From Arenibacter troitsensis (GTDB taxonomy: Bacteria > Bacteroidota > Bacteroidia > Flavobacteriales > Flavobacteriaceae): a stretch of DNA of 64,000 nucleotides. The position numbers were made by a program, and so were the translations under genes. Under the pieces are notes generated by a model. That model was not told the origin of the DNA and did not search any database. It was given only the letters and a program-made list of their open reading frames with translations. This document shows positions 51,156-59,378 of the stretch, piece after piece. The stretch's first letter is position 1. Every line of letters starts with the position of its first letter. The stretch spans positions 311,654-375,653 of the forward strand of contig NZ_FXAO01000005.1 in NCBI RefSeq assembly GCF_900177645.1, in the 5' to 3' direction.

Positions 51156-51688
51156 TTTAAACGAAGTCTGAATTGTCCGCTGGACCTAAAAATAATTTTA
51201 GGGTCCGGGAGATTGGATACACTACTATTATCACCTAAATTTCGAACACTGACATTTATACTGGAGGTGTTTTTTATAATTTCTATGCTGCGACCAGTAC
51301 CATAAGCCACCTGCAACTGCACTAGGGGCGTCGGGGCCGGATCTATATGAAAATATTGGGTGTCCAGGGTATTCCCTCCTTCATCCAAAAATTCAACCGT
51401 GGCCTCCATTTCCTTACTGGTAGTATTCTCAATTTCATAAAATACAAAGCCATCCAAAACCCGATCCGAGAAAGCATCCACACTAAAACCATCAAAATTA
51501 AAATTTTGGGAATAAAAATCCTGTCCGGGAATTTCATTTAGCAATCTTTCGGGCGATTCAATATACAATATACTGGCCTCTACTGTAGGGATAATTTCCA
51601 AATCATCATATTGGTCGAAGTTTTGCCTTTCTATACAAGAATATAGTGCAAGCAAAATAATAAAGGAAAACAATATACTATTTCTCAT
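51152..51688 (-). CDS. Small lipoprotein upstream of the DUF5723 gene
   Basis: The 178-aa protein has a lipobox with cysteine 18 (LALYSCIERQ) and a beta-rich body of the type VFYEIENTTSKEMEATVEFLD and QLQVAYGTGRSIEIIKNTSS. No family was recognised. The 4-base overlap with the DUF5723 gene suggests the two proteins act together, perhaps as an outer-membrane complex; that is inference from gene order. Confidence 0.65.
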   Translation of the reverse strand: MRNSILFSFIILLALYSCIERQNFDQYDDLEIIPTVEASILYIESPERLLNEIPGQDFYSQNFNFDGFSVDAFSDRVLDGFVFYEIENTTSKEMEATVEFLDEGGNTLDTQYFHIDPAPTPLVQLQVAYGTGRSIEIIKNTSSINVSVRNLGDNSSVSNLPDPKIIFRSSGQFRLRLK

Positions 51689-51751
51689 ACCAATCCTTAC
51701 AAGAACAACTACCGGTACCGTGTTGTTATAGTGTTACTACAAACTATAACT

Positions 51752-52441
51752 CTATAAATAAGATTTTATTTCACTCAAATCGTGAATCATGTCGCAATAT
51801 TCGTGCTTTGGTTCATTATTGGCGTTGAAATGCAGGGTATGCAGCCCTACCGACCTTGCCCCCATAATATCTGCCTCCAAACTATCACCGATCATGAGGG
51901 ATTTATGGGGCTGCACTTTAGCCTTTTCAAGTGCCAACCTAAAGATGATTGGGTTTGGCTTTTTTACCCCGGCCATTTCGGAATTAATTATATGCTCAAA
52001 ATAATTATGAATATTGGAACTGCGTAATTTCTTATGCTGTATTTCCTGAAAACCATTGGTGATGATATGTAATTTATAATGGGGTTTCAAATAGTCCAAA
52101 ACCTCCGTTGCATTGGGAAAAAGGTGGTTGTAGGAAGATAAATGCTCAATATATTGATCGGATAGAACATCTATCAATTCATTGGATATGGAATAGCCAA
52201 GCTTATCAAAGGTAATTTTCAACCTTTGGAACCTGAGATCACTTTTGGATATTTTTCCTTCCCTATAAAGCTTCCAAAATTCAAAATTTATGGGAATATA
52301 TACCCTTAAAAAATCGTTGAGTTCGACATTGACGGAGTTCTCCGCGAGAATTTTTTGAAATGTAAGGGCAGAGTTTTTTTCAAAATCCCATAGGGTATGG
52401 TCCAGATCAAAAAAAACATCCGTAACAAGGTTCTTAAACAT
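51752..52441 (-). CDS. yjjG: YjjG-type noncanonical pyrimidine nucleotidase (HAD family)
   Basis: The 229-aa HAD phosphatase has motif I DLDHTLWDFEKN (D12, D14), motif II threonine in IITNGFQEIQHKKL, and motif III/IV MIGDSLEADIMGA, all as in YjjG, which dephosphorylates noncanonical nucleoside monophosphates (for example dUMP, 5-fluoro-UMP). The cap domain is helical (residues ~18-90). Its start overlaps the deacetylase-like gene by 8 bases. Confidence 0.88.
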   Translation of the reverse strand: MFKNLVTDVFFDLDHTLWDFEKNSALTFQKILAENSVNVELNDFLRVYIPINFEFWKLYREGKISKSDLRFQRLKITFDKLGYSISNELIDVLSDQYIEHLSSYNHLFPNATEVLDYLKPHYKLHIITNGFQEIQHKKLRSSNIHNYFEHIINSEMAGVKKPNPIIFRLALEKAKVQPHKSLMIGDSLEADIMGARSVGLHTLHFNANNEPKHEYCDMIHDLSEIKSYL

Positions 52442-53729
52442 TTACACGTTTTAAAATACTACTATATAATTTCTTCCAATTCAATTTACTTTCGCCTCCA
52501 ATTAATTCATTTGAAAAAACGGTTATAAATTTCCCATTTACCTTTTTAGTTTCCAAATAAAGTCTTTCCACAGCAGAAAATGCCTCCGTCCTATTCCTGT
52601 ATTTCAACAAACCGTAATCGTGCACCGCAAAAGGATGTATCTTAATTGGTTGCTGAACTTCCAAGGGGATATCATAAAAATAAAAAGGGGTACAGGTACC
52701 CGCCCTAAATCCAATTTCATGGGTATACCCCATGGTATAATCGTCCGTAAAACCGGCTTCGATCAAATTCCTATATGTTTCGGGAATGTCCACCCTGTTA
52801 TACCGCATACGGGAACTACTCACAGGTCTGTTGATTACATTGGAAAGATTTTTTTTCTCTTCCTTAAGCAAGCCTATATCATTAAAGGAGCTGTAGGAAC
52901 AGGACAAAGAAACCTTGTCATAGTCCGCAACAGATTTAATTAAGTGCTTAAATTTGTTATTGTTAGGGGATACATTTTTATCATAAGTGGAATATTCCGC
53001 GAACTGAAAAAAGAACATCCCCTTTACCTTATTATTCCTGTGTAATTCTATAAGCTCAAAAAAATTGTCATAGGGATCTTTCTTTAAATTGAACCATACC
53101 GAAACCCTATCAAAAACCCTACGAATCTTAAGAGAGGCCAGATCGTAAAAAAATCCTGACATACCACGGACAAAGCCTCTATATGCAAAACAATGGGAAC
53201 TGGAAACATCTATGATAGAGGTATAATTATAATGTCTTGGCTTGTGTTTAAGGTCCTTGAATTTATCCTTTAGCGCGGACAATAACTTTTGGGCCCAAAT
53301 ATCCACTAAGGGCTTTTCCAGAAAATCATTTTGAAAAGCCAAACTGTCCTTGGGCGAAAATCTGCCATGCATGTCCTTAACGTGGGGCAAATACTCTTCA
53401 TACCTACTCAACATATAAAAACTAGCGGAAAAAATATCGAAAGGGAGATTGCTTCTATCTCCAGCAGCAAAAAAACAAGGTGTACCCTGCCAATCGGCCA
53501 AATAGATCTGTATGTCGTTAATTCCCTGTTCAAACAACAGGTCGTTGCTCCGTACAAAAAATTCATTCTGCAACGGTTGTTTGGTGTAGGTTATCTTTGG
53601 CCCGGTATGCTTAATAAAATCCTCAACTTTAGTGGTATAGGTAACCTCTATCCCCAAAATAGTAGTAAAAATATGCCGCATAATATAACTGAAGCGATGG
53701 GTAATTTTATGGGTATAGATGAGCAACAT
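52434..53729 (-). CDS. Polysaccharide-deacetylase-like protein with degraded metal-binding residues
   Basis: The 431-aa protein matches the Bacteroidota polysaccharide deacetylase (NodB-type) family along its length, including the start LLIYTHKIT and GFRAGTCTPFYFYD near residues 340-355. Where that family normally carries its metal ligands, this protein differs: an aspartate-x-aspartate is IIDVSSSHCF (around 172-181), a histidine expected before PSY is LSCSY (275-279), and the HF-type histidine motif is SRMRYN (306-311). It may be a noncatalytic binding paralogue. Comparison is with the consensus as I recall it. It starts before yjjG and is downstream of radC. Confidence 0.72.
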   Translation of the reverse strand: MLLIYTHKITHRFSYIMRHIFTTILGIEVTYTTKVEDFIKHTGPKITYTKQPLQNEFFVRSNDLLFEQGINDIQIYLADWQGTPCFFAAGDRSNLPFDIFSASFYMLSRYEEYLPHVKDMHGRFSPKDSLAFQNDFLEKPLVDIWAQKLLSALKDKFKDLKHKPRHYNYTSIIDVSSSHCFAYRGFVRGMSGFFYDLASLKIRRVFDRVSVWFNLKKDPYDNFFELIELHRNNKVKGMFFFQFAEYSTYDKNVSPNNNKFKHLIKSVADYDKVSLSCSYSSFNDIGLLKEEKKNLSNVINRPVSSSRMRYNRVDIPETYRNLIEAGFTDDYTMGYTHEIGFRAGTCTPFYFYDIPLEVQQPIKIHPFAVHDYGLLKYRNRTEAFSAVERLYLETKKVNGKFITVFSNELIGGESKLNWKKLYSSILKRVNV

Positions 53730-53817
53730 AACTATTTACTTAGCACTTTTAAAAAAGACATATATTTTATTCGATCATGGAATTCTCTGTACAAGACCAT
53801 AGATAACAAGTCCCATT

Positions 53818-54516
53818 TTAAAGGATATTTTCATCTGCAAAACTAAAGTATTCTTTTTGTGTGATGATGACATGGTCCAAAACTTTTATATCCAGGGCTT
53901 CCGATGCTACTTTTAGTTTTTTTGTAATTTGCCTATCGGCCTCACTTGGCTTTAAAGTACCTGAAGGGTGGTTATGGGCCAAAATCAATCCTACCGCACC
54001 TAATTCCAGTGCTTGTTTCAATACCAAGCGAACATCTACCAATGTTCCGGTAATACCTCCCTTGCTAAGTTGCCCTGCCTGCAGCACTGCATTGGAATTA
54101 TTCAGAAAAACTATCCAAAATTCCTCATGGGGAAGTTCTCCCATTTTAGGCTGTAAAAGTTCAAAGACATTTTTACTACTATTGATTTTCGTTATTTTCT
54201 GAGCCTCTTCTCCCCTGCGTCTCCTTCCTATTTCCAGAGCCGCAGCTATGGAAACCGCTTTTGCCTCCCCTATGCCCTTAAATTGCATGAGTTGTTTAAT
54301 GGACAATTTTCCCAATTCGTTCAGATTGTTGTTCGCAGAGGCCAATATGCGTTTCGAAAGCTCCACGGCACTTTCATTACGACTTCCAGAGCCAATTAAT
54401 ATAGCTATCAGCTCTGCATCGGAAAGAACAGATTTTCCTTTTTGCACCAATCTCTCACGAGGCTTGTCATCATCGGACCAATTTTTAATAGAGAAAGAAG
54501 ATGGCTTTTGTTGCAT
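53818..54516 (-). CDS. radC: RadC-family JAMM protein
   Basis: The 232-aa protein has an N-terminal helix-hairpin-helix region (LKLSIKQLMQFKGIGEAKA-type) and a C-terminal JAMM-like metalloprotease fold with HNHPSGTLKPSEAD (H181, H183, D194) and the upstream glutamate in PHEEFW (E131). Despite the name, a direct role in DNA repair is not established. It lies just after the deacetylase-like gene's promoter side and has a TATCTTTA box four bases before its ATG. Confidence 0.92.
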   Translation of the reverse strand: MQQKPSSFSIKNWSDDDKPRERLVQKGKSVLSDAELIAILIGSGSRNESAVELSKRILASANNNLNELGKLSIKQLMQFKGIGEAKAVSIAAALEIGRRRRGEEAQKITKINSSKNVFELLQPKMGELPHEEFWIVFLNNSNAVLQAGQLSKGGITGTLVDVRLVLKQALELGAVGLILAHNHPSGTLKPSEADRQITKKLKVASEALDIKVLDHVIITQKEYFSFADENIL

Positions 54517-54520
54517 ATCC

Positions 54521-54551
54521 TAAAGATAAGAATCTTATGGTTTTATCATAA
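54521..54551 (-). promoter_or_regulatory. Candidate leaderless promoter of radC
   Basis: On the minus strand TTA (54549-54551), 20 nt, then TATCTTTA (54521-54528), with only GGAT before the ATG. Both elements deviate by one base from TTG and TAnnTTTG. Confidence 0.35.
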
Positions 54552-54597
54552 TTACAAAACCAAATTTTACGAGTACTAAAAACATAAATTCATCCAT

Positions 54598-54644
54598 AAA
54601 AAAAGCCCATGGCCATTCCGATGAAAAATGGCCCATGGGCTTTT
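54598..54644 (-). terminator. Terminator of the second Gfo/Idh gene
   Basis: A long stem (AAAAGCCCATGG at 54601-54612 with CCATGGGCTTTT at 54633-54644, plus inner CCATT/AATGG pairing) ends on the minus strand in a T-run (A-run 54598-54604). It lies 24 bases past the stop of the Gfo/Idh gene. Confidence 0.9.
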
Positions 54645-54667
54645 GGATTTATGTATTGAAAAAAATC

Positions 54668-56005
54668 TTAGAAATCCCTGTACGGTGCATCAAGGAACTT
54701 ATTGGCCTCAGGTTCCGAAAACCTAGCGGTAGCATTATCCCAATGCAACGTTTTATTTGGAAAACGACCGGCAATAACCCCTAACAATATAGTTTCGGTA
54801 AGTCGAGCCGAATATTCAAAAGGGGCACTACATTCCGCTTTGCCCAAACAGGCATCCACAAACTGATGATAGTGCTTATTTCCCTCGGAATCGTAGTCCC
54901 TGACCGGTTCCCCAATAGCCTCTTGATCCTTAATAATGGACAGATCCAGTTCCTGATATTTACCATCCACAATAAGTCTGGGCAATTCCATAAAATGTGG
55001 CAATAAAAGTCTTCCTTTTTCACCTACGAACATTGCTCCCTGTCCAGGAAGCTTCTCGTTGTTGGGCAACCTTAAGTCTTTATGCTTCTCAGGGGCCCCT
55101 TTCCCATCGTACCAGATCCACTTTAAGGTATCGGCCGTATATTCGGTTCCGGGAAAGGTATAGGTAACGGTGTTTTTCTCAGGAAATCCAAACCCTGTAG
55201 GTTTTCTACACTGGTTCTTTATGGTCATGGGAACGTCCAATTTAAGTGCGTTATACGGGGTATCGAAAATATGCACACCCATATCGCCCAAAGTACCACA
55301 ACCGTAGTCCAATAATTTTCTCCAATTGGCCGGATGGTAATACCCCTCCTTGTACGGCCTTTCGGCAGAAGTCCCCAACCAAAGATTCCAATCCAAATTT
55401 TCGGGTACCGGATCAGATCCTTCCGGCTCAGGACCATCGAACCCCCAGTTCTTGGGAGACCATGCCCTAACCGTACTTACCTTCCCAATAATTCCAGATT
55501 GGATCAATAAGGTGGCCAATTTGTAATCGTAAAATGAATGTACTTGGATTCCCATTTGCGTCACCAAGTTTTTTTCTTTGGCCATTTTACGCATCGCTCT
55601 GGCTTCTACCACGTGATGGGTAAGTGGTTTTTGACAATATACCGGTTTACCGAACTCCATGGCCATCATGGAAGCTGGCGCATGGGTATGATCCGGGGTA
55701 GAGACTATTACCGCATCTATATCGCTCTTCATTTCTTTTAACATCACCCTATAATCCTTATAGATGGCAGCGTTCGGATGCAATTTTTTGGCCTCTGCCA
55801 ATGCCTTGGAGTCTACATCACAAAGTGCTACCACATCCACCAATTCATGGGAAGAAATGGAAGCAAGGTCGTTTCCTCCCATATTACTAACGCCAATATG
55901 GGCAGTTCTTAAACGTCCATTTTTGGACAAGGCCCAAACGGAGGATGGCAGAAGAGCCGTTAAACCCAAGGCTGCGGTACTTTTTAAAAAGTCTCTTTTT
56001 TTCAT
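54668..56005 (-). CDS. Gfo/Idh/MocA-family oxidoreductase with export signal
   Basis: The 445-aa protein has a Tat-like N-terminus (KKRDFLKSTAALGLTAL), one arginine replaced by lysine compared with the classical RR, so Tat export is likely but less certain. The Rossmann motif is IGVSNMGG (about 37-44), the EKP-type motif is CQKPLTHH (glutamate replaced by glutamine) and the C-terminal domain has GCGTLGDMGVHIFDTPYN. It follows the DUF1080 lipoprotein gene by 51 nt on the same strand, the second Gfo/Idh-DUF1080 pair in this window. The inferred role is sugar C3 oxidation or reduction before or after DUF1080 cleavage. Confidence 0.86.
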   Translation of the reverse strand: MKKRDFLKSTAALGLTALLPSSVWALSKNGRLRTAHIGVSNMGGNDLASISSHELVDVVALCDVDSKALAEAKKLHPNAAIYKDYRVMLKEMKSDIDAVIVSTPDHTHAPASMMAMEFGKPVYCQKPLTHHVVEARAMRKMAKEKNLVTQMGIQVHSFYDYKLATLLIQSGIIGKVSTVRAWSPKNWGFDGPEPEGSDPVPENLDWNLWLGTSAERPYKEGYYHPANWRKLLDYGCGTLGDMGVHIFDTPYNALKLDVPMTIKNQCRKPTGFGFPEKNTVTYTFPGTEYTADTLKWIWYDGKGAPEKHKDLRLPNNEKLPGQGAMFVGEKGRLLLPHFMELPRLIVDGKYQELDLSIIKDQEAIGEPVRDYDSEGNKHYHQFVDACLGKAECSAPFEYSARLTETILLGVIAGRFPNKTLHWDNATARFSEPEANKFLDAPYRDF

Positions 56006-56056
56006 AAGTAAGTATTTATTGTTTTAACGGTCAAACCAAACCGATAGAATTAAATT

Positions 56057-56851
56057 CTATAATTTTCTAATTTTTATATTTCTAAACCAAATGGGACTTG
56101 AGTGATCCTGAAAACCGATATATCCAGACTTGAACTTGCCGTAATATTCCTCATCCTTCCATTTTCCAGAATTCTTTCTTTCATACCAATCCTTGGACCA
56201 GGGCACAAAAGTCAGCACTTTTTTCCCGTTGAGCCAGTGCTCTACTTGCTCTGGTGTAAATACTATTTTGGAAGAATTCCACTCCCCAACAGGGTTCAAT
56301 ATTTTTTGTTCGGGATCGGCTACATGCATGGCATAATCAGAAGCGGTTTGCTGCAAGGGTTGAAGTGCCGCAGGATTTTCGGTATGTCCAAGGCTAAGGT
56401 TGTAGGCCGTAAGATCATGAATATTTGCATAATTTTCATCATCGATCAACTGGTATTCCGGGGAAATATTTGGCGGCCCTGCATTAGGTATACCTTCTTT
56501 TAGATGGTAAAAAATACCACTATTGCCCCCTTCGGGCAATTTCCATTCCACATAAAGTTCAAAATTATCGAACTCTTCCAAACCATAAATTATATCCTTT
56601 CCTCCGGTATAATCCTGCTCCAGCCCCAATTCGGTATCGAATGTCAATACACTGTCCTTAACGACCCAGCCCGGAGGCAGGGAGTCTCCATTATACGCTC
56701 TCCAACCGTTGGTAGTTACGCCATCGAACAAGTAGATCCAGTTTTCACTTTCTGTGGCAGTTTCAGCTTTAGCTTCGGGTTTAGTGTCGGTTTTGGTTTT
56801 GCAGGAAGATAGTACCAATGCAAAGGAAAAAAAGGCAATTAGTAGTTTCAT
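56057..56851 (-). CDS. DUF1080 lipoprotein (3-keto-disaccharide hydrolase domain)
   Basis: The 264-aa protein has a lipobox at cysteine 17 (LVLSSCKTK), an alanine/lysine/glutamate-rich linker and one DUF1080 concanavalin-like domain from about 38 to 264 (LFDGVTTNGWRAYNGDSLP, FDNFELYVEWKLPEGGNSGIFYHLKEG, GEWNSSKIVFTP, HSSPIWFRNIKI). It is first in an operon with the Gfo/Idh gene. As in the first locus, the pair suggests a 3-keto-glycoside route; anchoring by lipid would place it at the membrane. Substrate unknown. Confidence 0.86.
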   Translation of the reverse strand: MKLLIAFFSFALVLSSCKTKTDTKPEAKAETATESENWIYLFDGVTTNGWRAYNGDSLPPGWVVKDSVLTFDTELGLEQDYTGGKDIIYGLEEFDNFELYVEWKLPEGGNSGIFYHLKEGIPNAGPPNISPEYQLIDDENYANIHDLTAYNLSLGHTENPAALQPLQQTASDYAMHVADPEQKILNPVGEWNSSKIVFTPEQVEHWLNGKKVLTFVPWSKDWYERKNSGKWKDEEYYGKFKSGYIGFQDHSSPIWFRNIKIRKL

Positions 56852-56932
56852 GTATTTATTATATCAGGAGAATTTATAAGGTCATGAAGATAAAAAAAAA
56901 TTACAAGAGACCTAGGTATAGTGCAGTGTAAT

Positions 56933-57430
56933 TTAAACCGTTTTCAACTCCTGTAACAAATTCTCCATATCCAATGGTTTGGTAAACATGGTCAAGGATC
57001 CGTCCGGCCCATAGGTCCAAAGACTTTTTGGACGGTCCCAATAAAGTTACACCCCATTTTTATCGGGATCGTCCAAATAAATAGCTTCCAAAACGCCATG
57101 GTCACTTGCCCCGGTCAATGGATATTCTTCATTAAGTAAGCGCTGGTATATTTTTGCAAGATCCTTTCTAGTAGGATATACTATTGCAGTATGGAACAAG
57201 CCCACGCTATGGGTAGATGCAGGAGACAGGCCTTTGCTATGCCATGTATTTTAACCAATATGATGGTGGTACCCACCAGCGGAAATAAAGGCGGCCTGAC
57301 TACCATACATAGTGGTTACTTCAAAACCCAATAGGTTACAATAAAAATCCAAGGACCGTTCCAAGTCTGATACCTTTAAATGTACATGCCCTATGCGGGC
57401 CTGTGCTGGAATAGTATATTTATTGTCCAT
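56933..57430 (-). pseudogene. VOC-family (glyoxalase/dioxygenase-like) pseudogene with two in-frame stops
   Basis: The minus strand reads a clean frame for 165 codons beginning MDNKYTIPAQARIGHVHLKV, with the VOC pattern SDLERSLDFYCNLLGFEV, AGGYHHHIG, then a TAA at 57251-57253 (codon 60), NTWHSKG, and later LEAIYLDDPDKNGV followed by a TAA at 57047-57049 (codon 128), LYWDRP. In related proteins these sites read HHIGLNTW and NG(V/I)ELYWDRP, so each stop is one base from sense (TTA or GAA). No frameshift is present. The protein would be a single VOC domain of about 165 aa. Two nonsense changes mean it is most likely dead. Confidence 0.85.
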
Positions 57431-57507
57431 TAGCGAAGTACATTAGACATAAAATTCAATTTTAATAGGTACCCAGCAATTGCCTTCATCAAGGACCGTG
57501 GATATGA

Positions 57508-57870
57508 TCAATACTTATAAATTCTTGCGGCGTAGGCTTTAGTGGTATCAATCGGATAAATGGTCATGGGATAATTGCCTGAAGGCCTAAAAATGGGCAT
57601 TTCTACCATTTTTTTTTCTGAAATAATGTTGGACCTCTGATTGCCCATTAAACCACCAAGGGCATCCTTAAAAATGAAGTCAAAACCAATAGAATCCTTT
57701 GTCCCTATTCCCTTTTTTCCAAATGCATTGGCCTCATGCTTGCTCCAATCCTTTTCCAATAGATCGTTATCGGCTTTTTCAACTAGGGACGGTGTGGCTC
57801 GTTGTTGGGCATTGAGACTACTACTACCTATAAAAAATAATACCAAACATAAAAAGAGGAAATATTTCAT
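57508..57870 (-). CDS. Small secreted protein of unknown function
   Basis: I chose the ATG at 57870 (MKYFLFLCLVLFFIGSSSLNAQ), giving a signal peptide and 120 aa; the longer frame adds a hydrophilic MCYAHKKYT start that spoils it. The mature part contains DFIFKDALGGLMGNQRSN and FRPSGNYPMTIYPIDTTKA. No family recognised. It is parallel to and downstream of the lipoprotein gene at 57908 (38 nt), probably co-transcribed. Confidence 0.6.
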   Translation of the reverse strand: MKYFLFLCLVLFFIGSSSLNAQQRATPSLVEKADNDLLEKDWSKHEANAFGKKGIGTKDSIGFDFIFKDALGGLMGNQRSNIISEKKMVEMPIFRPSGNYPMTIYPIDTTKAYAARIYKY

Positions 57871-57907
57871 TGTATACTTTTTATGGGCATAACACAAGCG
57901 AAATTTT

Positions 57908-58372
57908 TTAAAACTCCTCGCAATGAATACCCTTTTCCAACTGTTTCCTTAAGGCGGTTATCATTCTTTTCAATTCCTCGGGTTCCTTGCCGTACTCAAA
58001 TGTCACCTTGTATTTCTTACCGGAAAAATTTTCAATCTCCAACCACTCTGCCCCTCCATCTGCACAATCCGGACATCCCAAGATTTCGGGCAGGGAATAA
58101 AATTCATTTAAATCTACTGTTTTTTTTAGAGAGTCCCAACTTAATTGGGTCATGTTTTCTGAACATGAAATGGGTTCTACCTGATTATTCCAACCAGAAC
58201 GGGAATAGATTACCGTTCCCAGCTTTAGCAACATCTCGTTCTTACAATGGCCCACGCACATTCCAAAGGATGTGCCATAACCCAACTGTTTGATATCTGA
58301 AGGATTTACTTCATTTTTTTCGCAGGAAAGCAATATCCCAAACATCAATACTAGAAATGCACCTTTGTTCAT
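57908..58372 (-). CDS. Cysteine-containing lipoprotein of unknown function
   Basis: Start chosen at ATG 58372 (MNKGAFLVLMFGILLSCEKNE) with lipobox cysteine 17, 154 aa. The body has paired cysteines (GMCVGHCKNEMLL, GCPDCADGG) and EWLEIENFSGKKYKVTFEYGK, and ends with a helical EELKRMITALRKQLEKGIH. The CxxxC and CPDC pairs could form disulfides. It may belong to a DUF6438-like group, by eye only. Upstream is a 438-bp gene-free stretch. Confidence 0.6.
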   Translation of the reverse strand: MNKGAFLVLMFGILLSCEKNEVNPSDIKQLGYGTSFGMCVGHCKNEMLLKLGTVIYSRSGWNNQVEPISCSENMTQLSWDSLKKTVDLNEFYSLPEILGCPDCADGGAEWLEIENFSGKKYKVTFEYGKEPEELKRMITALRKQLEKGIHCEEF

Positions 58373-58810
58373 CTGTTTACTTGTGTTAAAAATTAAGCTT
58401 GTCCCAAGAAATTCCCTTTGGAGACTCACAACTCACTAAAATACTGAAATTAAGATGTTTATATCGTTATTTGGTTGCGTAAATTAATTACGTTTATAAA
58501 AGCCCATTAACAGGATCATGCTTTATTGTTTAATGAAACCGACATAATTGGTTCTTGAATACCATCCTCCTTCATTTTACTCAATTGGTTGTTATTATTT
58601 TTTATAGGATTTCGCGAATCTTAGATTTCGTCGTAAATAAAGTGGTTTCTATACAAATATTCACGACAATCTAAATTGACTAAAAGACATATAATAATTA
58701 GGAAAAAATTCTATTTACAGAAATTTCTAATGCTTTTAATTTTCCATAAAATACGGTCCCCATTATGAAACTCAAGCAGAAATAACAAAGAGGAAAGGTC
58801 CAAAGGAAAA
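58373..58810. other. 438-bp region without a recognised gene
   Basis: AT-rich spacer between the small membrane protein and the lipoprotein at 57908, both on the minus strand. No ORF with a recognisable start, no tRNA and no strong terminator were found; a short GTAAATTAATTAC near-palindrome is present around 58476. No exact TAnnTTTG promoter box was found for the downstream lipoprotein. Confidence 0.6.
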
Positions 58811-59167
58811 TTACTTACCCTTCAATTTGGGTACTTCGGCCAAAAGTTGTTTAAGACCATCCCTATTAAGAAAAATAAAACCAAAAATTAAAAGAATAAA
58901 AATTGGATTGACCAAAAAGTAGCCAATTTGAAACTTTGGAGAAACATAATATATATCGATCAAGCTAAACAATCCAGCCAATAAGGTTGCGCCAAAAGCA
59001 AATAAATAAATCTTCTTATCCACAAAGTAAAAAAATGAGGCCACACTTAACCATCCAATCCCTATGTACAATGCCCCATCAAGTTCAATATCGATAAATA
59101 AATTCATTCCTATGGAAATAAGAACCAATATTATAGCCAACAACAATGGAATAATATCTTTTTTCAT
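58811..59167 (-). CDS. Small integral membrane protein
   Basis: The 118-aa protein has four hydrophobic helices (for example IIPLLLAIILVLISIGMNLF and IFILLIFGFIFLNRDGL) with short loops and no conserved catalytic motif. No family was recognised. It stands alone between gene-free stretches, so a transporter accessory or stress-membrane role cannot be argued. Confidence 0.6.
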   Translation of the reverse strand: MKKDIIPLLLAIILVLISIGMNLFIDIELDGALYIGIGWLSVASFFYFVDKKIYLFAFGATLLAGLFSLIDIYYVSPKFQIGYFLVNPIFILLIFGFIFLNRDGLKQLLAEVPKLKGK

Positions 59168-59378
59168 TGATGATTTTTTTTCAATTTAATTTCTCCTTTT
59201 AGATTCCATGAAATAACTAATCTTCATTTCAGCATTTGTCCCCAATGTTAAATATCGGCATTTTGGGTCTAACAATTAAGTAGAAAATCAGTTATTCACC
59301 ATCTACCTAAATTTTACTGTACAAACGAATCAATCCCAATTATATTGAGTAATCTACCAAGGTTTCGCTCAAAAGCGG

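Noticed and set aside
57047..57253. Translational readthrough or recoding of the two TAA codons in the VOC gene
   Set aside because: No recoding signal is visible and TAA is the least read-through stop; inactivation is simpler.
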